Under the pieces are notes generated by a model. The model saw nothing but the letters and a program-made list of their open reading frames with translations, made no database searches and was not told the DNA's origin. From the NCBI GenBank assembly GCA_021787595.1, contig JAJYLQ010000011.1:61498-125497 (forward strand): a DNA stretch of 64,000 nt, written 5' to 3'. Of this stretch, positions 1 through 7,783 are shown piece after piece. The position numbers and the translations under genes were made by a program. This DNA is from Chloroflexota bacterium. Lineage in GTDB: Bacteria > Chloroflexota > Anaerolineae > Anaerolineales > Villigracilaceae. Every line of letters starts with the position of its first letter. Positions within the stretch are counted from its first letter, which is position 1.

Positions 1-594
1 CCGCACATTGATATTTATTTGCGAAGCAAATTGGAGGTATTATCCAGAATTGTATGGTATTACGATAGTTCTGGAGTTCAAGCAAAGCAGTACTACGGTT
101 CACTGTACGAACCGATTTTGTTTTGTGTAAAAGACAAGAGTCAATATACATTCAACGCAGATGACATTTTGGTTGATGCTAAAACCGGAGCGCAACGAAA
201 GCTGATAGATTATCGTAAGGCTGTACCGACCATGTACAACGCCAAGAAGGTGCCTGGAAACGTTTGGGAGATACCAAGAGTTCGTTACAGGATGAAAGAA
301 TACGAAGACCATCCAACCCAAAAACCTACAGCGCTTTTGGAACGCATTATCGCGGCAAGTTCGAATCCCAACGATTTAATCCTCGATCCCTTCTCTGGAA
401 CATTTACTACTTCTTTTGCCGCAAAACAACTGGGACGGCGCTCGATCGGTATTGAAATCGAAGAGAAATATGTGAAAATCGGGCTTCGACGATTGCAAAT
501 TCTCTCAGAATATAAGGGTGAAGAACTTAAGCGAGAACCTAAAAGTTACGAGCGAGCTATGCCTCAGCAAAAAGCATTGTTTGAACGGAAATAA
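1..594 (+). CDS. DNA methyltransferase, C-terminal part (cut by window edge)
   Basis: The reading frame is open from base 1, so the true start lies outside the window. What remains is the C-terminal half of a site-specific amino-methyltransferase that would protect DNA from the partner nuclease downstream. It shows the HPTQKP motif followed by the SAM-binding loop DPFSGTFTT and an acidic strand end, IGIEIEE. In this family the SAM loop lying C-terminal to the catalytic DPPY motif indicates the beta class (N6-adenine or N4-cytosine). DPPY itself should be upstream. The SAM loop is slightly unusual, GTFTT where GSGTT is common. It ends 2 nt before the next gene, so the two are one operon. Base composition is AT-rich compared with the rest of the window, which suggests transfer. 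The target sequence cannot be read from this. Confidence 0.88.
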   Translation, partial: PHIDIYLRSKLEVLSRIVWYYDSSGVQAKQYYGSLYEPILFCVKDKSQYTFNADDILVDAKTGAQRKLIDYRKAVPTMYNAKKVPGNVWEIPRVRYRMKEYEDHPTQKPTALLERIIAASSNPNDLILDPFSGTFTTSFAAKQLGRRSIGIEIEEKYVKIGLRRLQILSEYKGEELKREPKSYERAMPQQKALFERK

Positions 595-596
595 AC

Positions 597-1703
597 ATGG
601 AGCACGAGTTCACTGCTCAGATCAAACAGATACTTGCCAAAGAGTTTGGCGATGATTCAGAATCCATCTATGGAGCAAGTCCGTTAATACAATATCTGAA
701 CATCAAAACCAGATCGGCAACAAGCGGCTCAAAGGCTCGTGGAAGCTTCGCAAACTTGTATGCTGTTTATGTGCTTATAGAAGATTATCTAAAAAACGGT
801 TTTGATAGACAAAAGAATTACTCTGATTACAAAGGGGCGAAATTTTCCGATTTGTTTCAGCGGCAAAGAGAATTGCCTTTTGGAAGCAAGCTACAAAATC
901 ATGCGCTTAACAGCCGCATGAATGAAGAGTTTAAGAAATACTTTCCTCAAGTCGAATATACGCCAATCCTAAGAAATTTAAAGACAAATCGCTATTGGAT
1001 CAACGAAAATCTGCTTCGCATTGCTGTCGGGCGCAAGGAATACAACATATCAAAATCCATTATCGCAATTGTCGATAAGTATGTTGAAACAAAGCGCGAT
1101 GCCTTTAAAAGATTTATTGAGACGTCCGAACGCCTGAAAAGAATCGAAACCGAGGACGACCCACGAGTCGAAAGTTTCATAATGGGCTTACTTGCGCCCA
1201 ATCAAGACGCCCGCATTTTCGAAATCGTCAGTTATGCCATTCTGAAGTATTTCTATCATGACCAAACTGTGTATTTCGGCTTTGACTTGGAAAATATTCA
1301 AGAAGAAAATCTAAAACTTTACAAGACAGGACGCACCAATGCTAATGACGGTGGCATTGACTTTGTAATGCGCCCATTGGGAAGATTTTTTCAGGTTACA
1401 GAAACCCTGGACGTTAGAAAGTATTTGCTGGATATCGACAAATTAGAAAAATATCCAATCACGTTTGTAATTAAATCTGAGGACAGCATTGAACGACTGA
1501 GACAAAAACTTCAGGAAGGTGCAGAAAAAAGATATCTGGTTAAGGCTATAGTGGAAAGATACATGAATTGCATAGAAGAGATAATTAACTTACACATCCT
1601 GCAAGAACGGCTCAAAGAGTCGGTATCACAGGGTTATCTTCGGAACGTCTTAGATGAAATTATTCTGCAAAGCAAAGTCGAATTCAACTATGAAGAGGAA
1701 TAG
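597..1703 (+). CDS. Probable type II restriction endonuclease partnered with the methyltransferase
   Basis: A 368-residue protein starting 2 nt after the methyltransferase stop, in the same AT-rich composition. I do not recognise a named enzyme. Position and a candidate PD-(D/E)XK-like core near residues 248-272 point to a restriction nuclease: GGIDF, then about ten residues, then FFQVTE. In the usual motif the second part is (E/Q)xK; here it reads Q-V-T-E, with Glu where Lys is expected, a replacement known from BamHI-type enzymes. The N-terminal half is helical and charged, with no membrane segments. Cognate specificity with the methyltransferase is inferred from adjacency only. Alternative: another nuclease-fold defence protein. 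Confidence 0.65.
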   Translation: MEHEFTAQIKQILAKEFGDDSESIYGASPLIQYLNIKTRSATSGSKARGSFANLYAVYVLIEDYLKNGFDRQKNYSDYKGAKFSDLFQRQRELPFGSKLQNHALNSRMNEEFKKYFPQVEYTPILRNLKTNRYWINENLLRIAVGRKEYNISKSIIAIVDKYVETKRDAFKRFIETSERLKRIETEDDPRVESFIMGLLAPNQDARIFEIVSYAILKYFYHDQTVYFGFDLENIQEENLKLYKTGRTNANDGGIDFVMRPLGRFFQVTETLDVRKYLLDIDKLEKYPITFVIKSEDSIERLRQKLQEGAEKRYLVKAIVERYMNCIEEIINLHILQERLKESVSQGYLRNVLDEIILQSKVEFNYEEE

Positions 1704-1831
1704 ATAATTATCGTCTTCTGACCAAATCAACCGTCTGTTGGACTCTTAACCAGTGGACAGTTTGTTTCTCTGGATGTTGTCTAACCTCAGAATCAATGAT
1801 CTATCCCTTACAAGTAGCCAAAGAATAATTT

Positions 1832-2281
1832 ATGAGCGTCAGCGTTTGCCCAATTGCCGTTATCGAAGCGCCTATTGAACGAGTCTGGGAATTTCTGTCC
1901 GAGCCCGCGAATTATGCCTTATGGTGGGAGGCGCAGACGCGTTCGATCACTCCCGAAGGGCCCGCGCAACCCGGCCAAAGGATTTACGCCAAAACAAAAA
2001 CACCCGGAATGAAATTTGATGTAAACCTCTTGGTCGAGGGCGTGGAGGCGAGCAAGCATCAAATCCATTTGAAGACGATGCTGCCATTTGGCATCACGGT
2101 ATTCAATCAGATCACTTGCACGCGCCTCGATGAGCGGCGCTGTCAGGTCTCGTTTGGCTGAGACTTTTCCATCTTACCCGTGTGGTGGGGTTGGCTGCTG
2201 GAACACTTTGCGTCGAAGCAACTTCACGATGGCGTCGCCAATGCGCTGGCGCATTTGAAGCGTGCTGCGGAAAACATATAA
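1832..2281 (+). pseudogene. SRPBCC (START-like) family gene interrupted by an in-frame TGA
   Basis: Residues 1-109 form the N-terminal and middle part of an SRPBCC/polyketide-cyclase-like ligand-binding protein (VIEAPIERVWEFLSEPANY, then WWEAQT). Translation stops at TGA 2159-2161 after VSFG. Read straight through in the same frame, 39 more codons follow (DFSILPVWWGWLLEHF, then a typical amphipathic C-terminal helix ending AAENI) before TAA at 2279-2281. The total of about 149 residues is the normal size for the family. The simplest reading is a Trp codon TGG changed to TGA, by mutation or sequencing error. A repeat element begins at the final base of the restored frame. Confidence 0.72.
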
Positions 2282-2372
2282 TGTCACTCTGAGCGCAGCG
2301 AAGAGTCTCAAAGCGAGATTCTTCGTCGCTTCGCTCCTCACATCGTCCCGATGTCCTTCGGGAGAATGACAT
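2281..2372. repeat. MITE-like palindromic repeat with 10-bp terminal inverted repeats
   Basis: The element begins ATGTCACTCT and ends AGAATGACAT, whose reverse complement is ATGTCATTCT, matching at 9 of 10 positions. The interior carries AAGAGTCTCA and AGATTCTTCG segments that can fold on each other. It has no coding capacity. It sits between the SRPBCC pseudogene and the toxin-antitoxin promoter. Confidence 0.7.
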
Positions 2373-2414
2373 GTAAGCTGAAAAGATTGGTGTCCGGGCG
2401 GTCATCTCGCGTGG

Positions 2415-2452
2415 TATAATTCCAGAAATTCGGAAATTCCAGATTCTCTGGA
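2415..2452 (+). promoter_or_regulatory. Promoter -10 and probable autoregulatory operator of the toxin-antitoxin operon
   Basis: TATAAT lies at 2415-2420; no good -35 is seen. Downstream is the perfect inverted repeat TCCAGA-TTC-TCTGGA (2438-2452), which overlaps the Shine-Dalgarno GGAG (2450-2453) of the antitoxin gene at 2460. An extra copy of ATTCCAGA begins at 2419. AbrB/MazE-type antitoxins usually repress their own operon, so this is the natural operator candidate. Confidence 0.55.
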
Positions 2453-2459
2453 GAAAATT

Positions 2460-2744
2460 ATGACCACAGTTCAAATGCGCGGCAAGGGCACGATCACCTT
2501 CCCCGCCAAATTACGCGACAAATACAAACTTCAAGAGGGAGAAGTTTTTACCATCATTGATTTGGGCGGCGGGTCTTTTCTACTTAGGCCCAATACCCTG
2601 GAAGTTGACAGACTTTCCAAACAAATCGCCAAACACCTCAAGGATGAAAACGTCACCTTCGAAGACCTGATGGAAACACTAAGAGAGGAAAGAAAAAAAT
2701 ATTTCAAGGAAAATTACGGCGACATCAAAGCATCCGGGAAATAG
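2460..2744 (+). CDS. AbrB/MazE/SpoVT-family antitoxin (VapB-type)
   Basis: A 94-residue protein. The N-terminal 45 residues are a swapped-hairpin AbrB DNA-binding domain (MRGKGTITFPAKLRDKYKLQ, then EGEVFTIID). The charged helical C-terminal half (LSKQIAKHLKDENVTFEDLM) would bind and neutralise the toxin. Start ATG 2460 is preceded by GGAG at good spacing. The PIN-domain toxin follows after 3 nt, the classic antitoxin-first order. The inverted repeat just upstream suggests autoregulation. Confidence 0.88.
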   Translation: MTTVQMRGKGTITFPAKLRDKYKLQEGEVFTIIDLGGGSFLLRPNTLEVDRLSKQIAKHLKDENVTFEDLMETLREERKKYFKENYGDIKASGK

Positions 2745-2747
2745 TCA

Positions 2748-3188
2748 ATGAAGAAGATCAACATCTTTCTTGACAGCAGTGCCCTAATAGCAGGCATCAT
2801 TTCAGAAACGGGCGCAGCTCATGTCTTGCTTCAATTGGGCGAAACCGGAGATATCCAGTTGACGGTCAGCAAGATGGTGATTGAGGAAACCAGACGTTCG
2901 ATTTCCAGAAAATCTGCGGACAAATTGGAAGATGTGCAGAAAGAAATCAAAAGATCAGGAATCAAGATTGTGGCTGATCCTTCTGCAAAGGAAGTGCAAG
3001 CGAATTTATATTTAATGGGTGATCCAAACGATGTCCCTATTCTGCTGGCCGCGATGGAAAACAAAGTGGATCACCTCGCAACACACGACCGAAAACATTT
3101 CCTTGCCGACTCAAAAATCGAGGAAAGATCGGGAATCAAAATCGGAACGCCTGGCGATGTCCTTGCATGGATTCGAGAGAATTTGTAG
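2748..3188 (+). CDS. PIN-domain ribonuclease toxin (VapC-type)
   Basis: A 146-residue PIN-fold protein, the likely RNase toxin paired with the antitoxin 3 nt upstream. Expected metal-binding acids are visible: D9 in FLDSSAL, E46 in VIEE, D92 and D95 in GDPNDVPIL, and D114 in ATHDRKHF. VapC enzymes cut tRNA or rRNA once the antitoxin is degraded. The exact RNA target cannot be read. The four acidic sites are present, so the protein looks active. Confidence 0.87.
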   Translation: MKKINIFLDSSALIAGIISETGAAHVLLQLGETGDIQLTVSKMVIEETRRSISRKSADKLEDVQKEIKRSGIKIVADPSAKEVQANLYLMGDPNDVPILLAAMENKVDHLATHDRKHFLADSKIEERSGIKIGTPGDVLAWIRENL

Positions 3189-3217
3189 CCTCGTGCCTTT
3201 GCGTTAAATAACTCACC

Positions 3218-3898
3218 ATGTTCCAGCTATCCGACCGATGGAAAACGTTGTATCCTGATGCGCACGCGGGCGTGCTGGTCCTGCGCGACGTGGTCAACCC
3301 TCCGCATCACGCCGAACTGGAGAAACGCAAGTCCGCGCTGGGAGAGGAACTCCGCTCGCGCTTTGCAGGACAAGATCGCGCCGCGCTTTTGAGCCATCCG
3401 ATTCTGAAAGCCTACGCTGATTATTACCGGCAATTCAAAAAGACCTATCACGTCCAGCTTCAACTCGAGTCGATTCTCTTCAAAGGCAAATCCATTCCGA
3501 GTGTGGCCGCGCTGGTCGAAGCGATGTTCATGGCTGAAGTGGACAACCTGCTTCTGACGGCTGGGCACGATCTGGACTCCGTTCGCCTCCCGATGACGCT
3601 GGATGCGGCTCTCGGAACCGAAAGCTATATTTTGTTACGCGGCGAGCCGCAAACGCCCAAACCGGACGACATGATGATTCGCGACGAAGACGGAATCATC
3701 TCGAGCATCGTCTACGGCCCCGATCAGCGCACGCAAATCACGCCGCAAACGCACAACGCGGTTTTCACAACCTACGCGCCGGCTGGCATCGGCGAAGAAT
3801 CGGTTATGCATCATTTGCAGGAAATCCAACGAAATATCCTTTTGATCGCGCCAAACGCCCGAACCGAACTTTTGAAAGTCTTCAGCGCACACGATTGA
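3218..3898 (+). CDS. B3/B4-domain protein (tRNA-binding-like domain of PheRS beta)
   Basis: A 226-residue protein built on the B3/B4 fold otherwise found in the phenylalanyl-tRNA synthetase beta chain. Visible family features are the N-terminal LSDRWKTLYPDAHAGVLVLR, the central YRQFKKTYHVQLQLESIL followed by an Asn-containing VDNLLLTAGHDLDS, and LRGEP near residue 140. Stand-alone B3/B4 proteins are common and are thought to edit or bind mischarged tRNA or amino acids; the function of this one is not established. The start ATG lacks a strong ribosome site. A strong terminator follows at 3944. Confidence 0.8.
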   Translation: MFQLSDRWKTLYPDAHAGVLVLRDVVNPPHHAELEKRKSALGEELRSRFAGQDRAALLSHPILKAYADYYRQFKKTYHVQLQLESILFKGKSIPSVAALVEAMFMAEVDNLLLTAGHDLDSVRLPMTLDAALGTESYILLRGEPQTPKPDDMMIRDEDGIISSIVYGPDQRTQITPQTHNAVFTTYAPAGIGEESVMHHLQEIQRNILLIAPNARTELLKVFSAHD

Positions 3899-3943
3899 TA
3901 CGATTGCCGCGCAATCACGTTCAACATGCTGCATCGTTTGAAA

Positions 3944-3979
3944 AATCCCGCCGATGGATCGCAGTCGGCGGGATTTTTT
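3944..3979 (+). terminator. Intrinsic terminator after the B3/B4 gene
   Basis: Perfect 11-bp stem AATCCCGCCGA (3944-3954) with TCGGCGGGATT (3965-3975), a 10-nt loop and a T run 3974-3979. Confidence 0.9.
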
Positions 3980-4062
3980 CTTTCTCAAAAACGTTATCAA
4001 AATCCCAAATCAATGATATATATTGAAAATCTATTTCATGAAAGCGAAAGGAAAATCAGCGA

Positions 4063-4428
4063 ATGGAAAATGCGCCTCAATACTGGGGACTCTCTTCCTG
4101 TATTGACCTGTACGAATGTGATCTTGGACTGATGCAAGACGCGGAGGCCATCCGCGAGTTTGTAAAACAGTTGTGCGATCTGATAAAGATGAAACGTTAC
4201 GGTGAAACACAGGTTGTGCACTTCGGCGACGATCCGCGCGTGAACGGATTCAGCATGACGCAATTGATCGAGACTTCGCTCGTGTCGGCACATTTTGCGG
4301 AGGCCAGCCGCGCCATTTACCTCGACGTGTTCAGCTGCGCGCCGTATGAACCGAAAGATGTCGCAGAGTTCGCGTTGAAGTATTTCAAAGGCAAACGTTA
4401 CAGCCTGCACACGGTTGAGCGAAAATAA
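4063..4428 (+). CDS. speH: S-adenosylmethionine decarboxylase proenzyme family (SpeH-like)
   Basis: A 121-residue small-type AdoMet decarboxylase, which makes decarboxylated AdoMet for spermidine synthesis from an internally formed pyruvoyl group. The key residues keep the spacing of the Thermotoga-type enzyme: S72 (pyruvoyl precursor), H77 and C92, matching Ser63, His68 and Cys83. The residue before the cleavage serine is Thr71 instead of the usual Glu; ETSL-type sites recur in this subfamily as I remember it. No spermidine synthase gene is in the window. Start ATG 4063 lies after a purine-rich tract. A terminator follows immediately. Confidence 0.8.
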   Translation: MENAPQYWGLSSCIDLYECDLGLMQDAEAIREFVKQLCDLIKMKRYGETQVVHFGDDPRVNGFSMTQLIETSLVSAHFAEASRAIYLDVFSCAPYEPKDVAEFALKYFKGKRYSLHTVERK

Positions 4429-4432
4429 AATA

Positions 4433-4457
4433 AAGGCGCCTCAACGGGCGTCTTTTT
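4433..4457 (+). terminator. Intrinsic terminator after the AdoMet decarboxylase gene
   Basis: Stem AAGGCGCC (4433-4440) with GGCGTCTT (4447-4454), containing one G-T pair, then a T run to 4457. Confidence 0.8.
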
Positions 4458-4504
4458 GTTTATAGTGGGGTTTCTACAAACAAGATCATTCTTTGGAGAA
4501 TTCA

Positions 4505-5206
4505 ATGAACAGCATCGTTGCTACGATCATTACTTTTGCCATCGCCCTCGGGTTTTTGCGCCTGATGGATTTCTTCGCCCATCGCGGCTGGATCGAAGCC
4601 CGCCTCAGCCGCAAGCTGATTCATATTGGAACCGGTCCGATCTTTGTTTTGTGCTGGCTGCTGTTTCCGGACGATCCCGCGGCCCGCTGGCTGGCCGCCC
4701 TTGTCCCGTTCATGATCGTTGCTCAGTTCGCGTTGGTCGGACTCGGCGTGGTCAAAGATGAAGCCGCGGTGCGGGCCATGTCCCGCACAGGCGACCGCCG
4801 CGAGATTTTGCGCGGCCCGCTGTATTATGGAATTGCCTTTGTTGTCTTGACTCTCATCTACTGGAAGGATTCGCCCATCGGCATGACCGCCCTGATGTTG
4901 ATGTGCGGCGGCGACGGCCTGGCCGACATCGTTGGCCGACGCATCGCGTCGCCCTCGATTCCGTGGAGCCGCCAAAAGTCCGCGGCCGGATCGGTCAGTG
5001 TATTCCTCGGCGGCTGGCTGACGACCGCCCTGATTCTTTTCATCTACGTTTCAGCGGGAATCTTTATCCAACCATTCGGCAATTATCTTATACCGATCAC
5101 CATCGTCGCACTCGTTGCAGCACTGATTGAGTCGCTGCCGTTCAAGGATGTTGACAACCTCACGGTCACGCTGGCGGCTGTTATCACAGGAATATTTGTC
5201 TTTTAG
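4505..5206 (+). CDS. Phytol/dolichol kinase-like integral membrane protein
   Basis: A 233-residue polytopic membrane protein of the CDP-alcohol-dependent polyprenol kinase / CdsA-like family. Signature segments are RKLIHIGTG near residue 38, the glycine-rich DGLADIVGRR around residues 140-150, and LIESLPFKDVDNLTV near the C terminus. Relatives (VTE5, FOLK, dolichol kinase) phosphorylate isoprenoid alcohols at the membrane. ATG 4505 is chosen over an upstream TTG because GGAG lies 6 nt before it. Given the carotenoid genes in the window, isoprenoid salvage is plausible, but the substrate is unknown. Confidence 0.82.
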   Translation: MNSIVATIITFAIALGFLRLMDFFAHRGWIEARLSRKLIHIGTGPIFVLCWLLFPDDPAARWLAALVPFMIVAQFALVGLGVVKDEAAVRAMSRTGDRREILRGPLYYGIAFVVLTLIYWKDSPIGMTALMLMCGGDGLADIVGRRIASPSIPWSRQKSAAGSVSVFLGGWLTTALILFIYVSAGIFIQPFGNYLIPITIVALVAALIESLPFKDVDNLTVTLAAVITGIFVF

Positions 5207-5268
5207 ATCGTTCGAGCAAGGCGCAGCTTCGGTGATACGAAAGATGACGAGGTCGTATTCCAAATCTG

Positions 5269-6825
5269 CTATTTGTTTTTGGCATACGGTTGATTGGCCA
5301 AATCCAGGGCGCTCAATAACTCATCCTGCATTTGCCGGGCAGCAACCTGATCTTTCCCGATCAGGTTTTTCAATTCTTCGATGTCATTCGATAAATCATA
5401 AAGTTCGAACTGATTGCGGTATGCCCCTTTATAGCCGGTGTAATAAATCATCTTCATATTTCCCTTGATCATCGAAATCGTCGCTTCGGTCAGGGGCTGG
5501 AAAGCGGAATTTTCCTTGGCCTCGACGGTGAATATGCTCCGCGTCATATCTTCTGTTCCCCCAAAGCCCGGAAGCAGCCGCCCCTCGAGTCCCTTGGGCA
5601 GTTGCTTTTTTGCGAGATACATCAGCGTTGGCAATACATCCACGGCGCTGGTGGGAGCATGGAAGTCCCGGTGTATTCCGCCTCCCGGCTCTGAAATGAT
5701 CAGGGGAATGTGAATAATCGGATCGTATAACAGGGGAGTCGTGTGATATTCCACTCCCCTCTCGAATAATTGCCCATGGTCCGAAGTAACGATCACATAG
5801 CTGTTTTCCAGAATGCCGGATTGCTCCAGCCGGTCCAAAAGTTTTCCGAATTCCGAATCGATATCCGCGATATATTCATCATACCGCTCGATGATCGACG
5901 CGTAATCACCGGGAGAGCGGGTGGTCGTTGAAAGAGGGTGGTGGGGTTTGTTGATGATCGTGATCCCGGGGAATATGTTCACAAATTCCCGGCGCGGTCG
6001 AAACGGCTCATGAGGTGTCCAAAGATGGAAATACCCCAGGGCCCCTGATGTCTGGGTAGCCAGTTTTTGTACCACATTGGAAATCCCCGCCATGACGGTT
6101 GGATGTTCATAGAAGTAATAAACATTGTTGGGATGACCAAAAGGATATTCCTTTGAGGGCTGATCCGGCCCGGAATGAGCGGATATGTACAGGTAATTAA
6201 GATAACCTAACGATAACGACCCTGGCCACGGATGGACCGCGCCAAGGGTAAGGAATTGATCAACTGCGTGATAGAGCAATGCCGAATCCGCCGCCGCCGA
6301 TTGATCCATGAACAGATCCAGAAATTTGTCCGCGTACTTGAACGTGCCCATGGGGATATGCTCTTCTATCGCTGTCCTGAATTGCGCCAGGAACATATCT
6401 GCCCAGATATTTTGGGAAAATCCCGCCCGATAATATTCGTCGCCGGCTAAAGAGAAAATGTTGTGGTCCGCCAAATCCCGCTTGACCAAACCGCCTTCAT
6501 CGAACGCCCGGTGCGTCCACGGATACATTCCTGTCAGCAGCGATGCTGTTCCCGGCGTTGTGAAATTTCCCCCGGAGTAATGAGAATGATATACCGACGA
6601 CCGCTGCGCCAATCGTTCCAGATTTGGGGTTGTCCGGCGCGCGTACCCGTAAACTGACAGATTCCGCGCCGACATTGCATCGAAAAGCAATATGATTATG
6701 TTTGGCCTTTCATTTCCTCCCCCATTCGACAGAGCCTTATGTGCCGGCCAGAAGCCCGATAAAGCCAGGTTGGCCGAAAAGGCAGCCAAAAGTTTTAGAA
6801 AATCCCGTCTGCTTGTATGTGCCAT
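5269..6825 (-). CDS. Tat-exported sulfatase-superfamily enzyme with Thr at the nucleophile position
   Basis: A 518-residue alkaline-phosphatase/sulfatase-fold protein. The start ATG (6823-6825) gives a perfect twin-arginine signal, SRRDFLKLLA, at residues 5-14, so it is exported folded. Metal-site residues are visible: D49 in LLFDAMS and D349-H350 in TSDHGQ. The sulfatase signature C/S-x-P-x-R reads T89-T-P-G-T93 followed by ASLLTG. The formylglycine-forming Cys/Ser and the Arg are therefore both Thr. That resembles Thr-nucleophile members (lipoteichoic-acid synthases, phosphoethanolamine transferases) more than true sulfatases. A phospho-transfer or phosphodiesterase role outside the membrane is inferred. 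It lies 11 nt downstream of a membrane-protein gene, likely one operon. Confidence 0.85.
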   Translation of the reverse strand: MAHTSRRDFLKLLAAFSANLALSGFWPAHKALSNGGGNERPNIIILLFDAMSARNLSVYGYARRTTPNLERLAQRSSVYHSHYSGGNFTTPGTASLLTGMYPWTHRAFDEGGLVKRDLADHNIFSLAGDEYYRAGFSQNIWADMFLAQFRTAIEEHIPMGTFKYADKFLDLFMDQSAAADSALLYHAVDQFLTLGAVHPWPGSLSLGYLNYLYISAHSGPDQPSKEYPFGHPNNVYYFYEHPTVMAGISNVVQKLATQTSGALGYFHLWTPHEPFRPRREFVNIFPGITIINKPHHPLSTTTRSPGDYASIIERYDEYIADIDSEFGKLLDRLEQSGILENSYVIVTSDHGQLFERGVEYHTTPLLYDPIIHIPLIISEPGGGIHRDFHAPTSAVDVLPTLMYLAKKQLPKGLEGRLLPGFGGTEDMTRSIFTVEAKENSAFQPLTEATISMIKGNMKMIYYTGYKGAYRNQFELYDLSNDIEELKNLIGKDQVAARQMQDELLSALDLANQPYAKNK

Positions 6826-6836
6826 CGAAATTGAAC

Positions 6837-7376
6837 CTAGAAGTTGCGAATTACCAACAGGATGAGTCCCAGCGCGGTGAACGGGAGGAAGATATAAAGG
6901 AATATGGTCATGTTTTCCGCCGTCCATTGCGCTGCCAAGGCAGCAGGCCGAAGCCGCGGGAGGAAAGCTGATACCAGGCCGGTTACCAGCAAAATGCCAA
7001 GCGACCATCCCGCAATTTGAGCAAAAGGCTCATCTACGCTGGCAAAATAATTGAGAAATGTCATGAGAAATCCAAGCAGGCAAAGTACGATGAAAGTACC
7101 GCGGACGACGAAGACTTCCTTTAACAGCTTCGGCGGCAGGGCCGCACAAAACAACAGCAACAGGGATAAGATCGCCAGACTCTCGAGAAGGTTGGTAACC
7201 ATTGAATACGAGAGAATCCCCAAAATTTCGATTACGTTCAGAAACTTCAACCAGTAACTCAAAAATCGAAGAAACATCAAGATCGTCCACCCGTACATCA
7301 TGAAAACGGTGACGGCAAGAACGGGTACAACCTCGTTGAATTTGGGGAGACGATTACGGACAAAACGTGAGAACAT
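6837..7376 (-). CDS. Polytopic membrane protein upstream of the sulfatase-like gene
   Basis: A 179-residue protein with about five hydrophobic segments, including VVPVLAVTVFMMYGWTILMF, a Leu-rich SLAILSLLLLFCAALPP, a central IVLCLLGFLMTFLNYF, LAQ-type loops and the C-terminal LYIFLPFTALGLILLVI. I do not recognise a family. The stop is 11 nt before the exported sulfatase-like enzyme, so they are probably co-transcribed. The protein may anchor or supply that enzyme; this is inference from position only. Confidence 0.7.
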   Translation of the reverse strand: MFSRFVRNRLPKFNEVVPVLAVTVFMMYGWTILMFLRFLSYWLKFLNVIEILGILSYSMVTNLLESLAILSLLLLFCAALPPKLLKEVFVVRGTFIVLCLLGFLMTFLNYFASVDEPFAQIAGWSLGILLVTGLVSAFLPRLRPAALAAQWTAENMTIFLYIFLPFTALGLILLVIRNF

Positions 7377-7452
7377 GTTGTGTTTGTGAAATGGTGTGCA
7401 GCTCTCTCGATCAGGTCCCTTGCCTGATTCATATCATTGACGTCAGTCTAAT

Positions 7453-7623
7453 ATTACAGCGCAAGGTTGAGCAATCGTTCCCTGCCAATTCTCCCTCACC
7501 CTTTCCCTCTCCCAAAGGGAGAGGAGACTCCCTTCCCCATTCGGGGGAAGGGTTGGGGATGAGGGCGAAAACGGTAGAAAAGCCATGAGCAGAACCCTCA
7601 ATGCTCTAACTTTGCGCTGTAAT
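7453..7623. mobile_element. MITE-like element, copy 1 (171 bp, 20-bp terminal inverted repeats)
   Basis: The left end ATTACAGCGCAAGGTTGAGC mirrors the right end CTCTAACTTTGCGCTGTAAT. The interior holds the palindromic CCCTCACCC / CCCTCTCCC / GGGAGAGG repeat and ends in GAGGGCGAAAACGGTAG. A near-identical copy in the opposite orientation starts at 63875. There is no transposase gene, so it is non-autonomous. A clean target-site duplication is not evident. The remaining spacer (7377-7452 and 7624-7783) shows no gene. Confidence 0.8.
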
Positions 7624-7783
7624 GCTAATTTGCCAAAAATACTGAGAATTCATCAGGAACAAGGCGTTTGCCTTATACCGCAGTTAGAAATAAAAGTCAA
7701 ACAGCGGCTTTTACAAATCCGGAACATCAAAGTGATGGATGGACATCGGGGGCTTTTCGAATATACTTTAGCCCTGATTGGGT

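Noticed and set aside
5269..7008. Upstream in-frame start for the sulfatase-like protein
   Set aside because: It would overlap the membrane-protein gene and bury the Tat signal that begins cleanly at the ATG at 6825.
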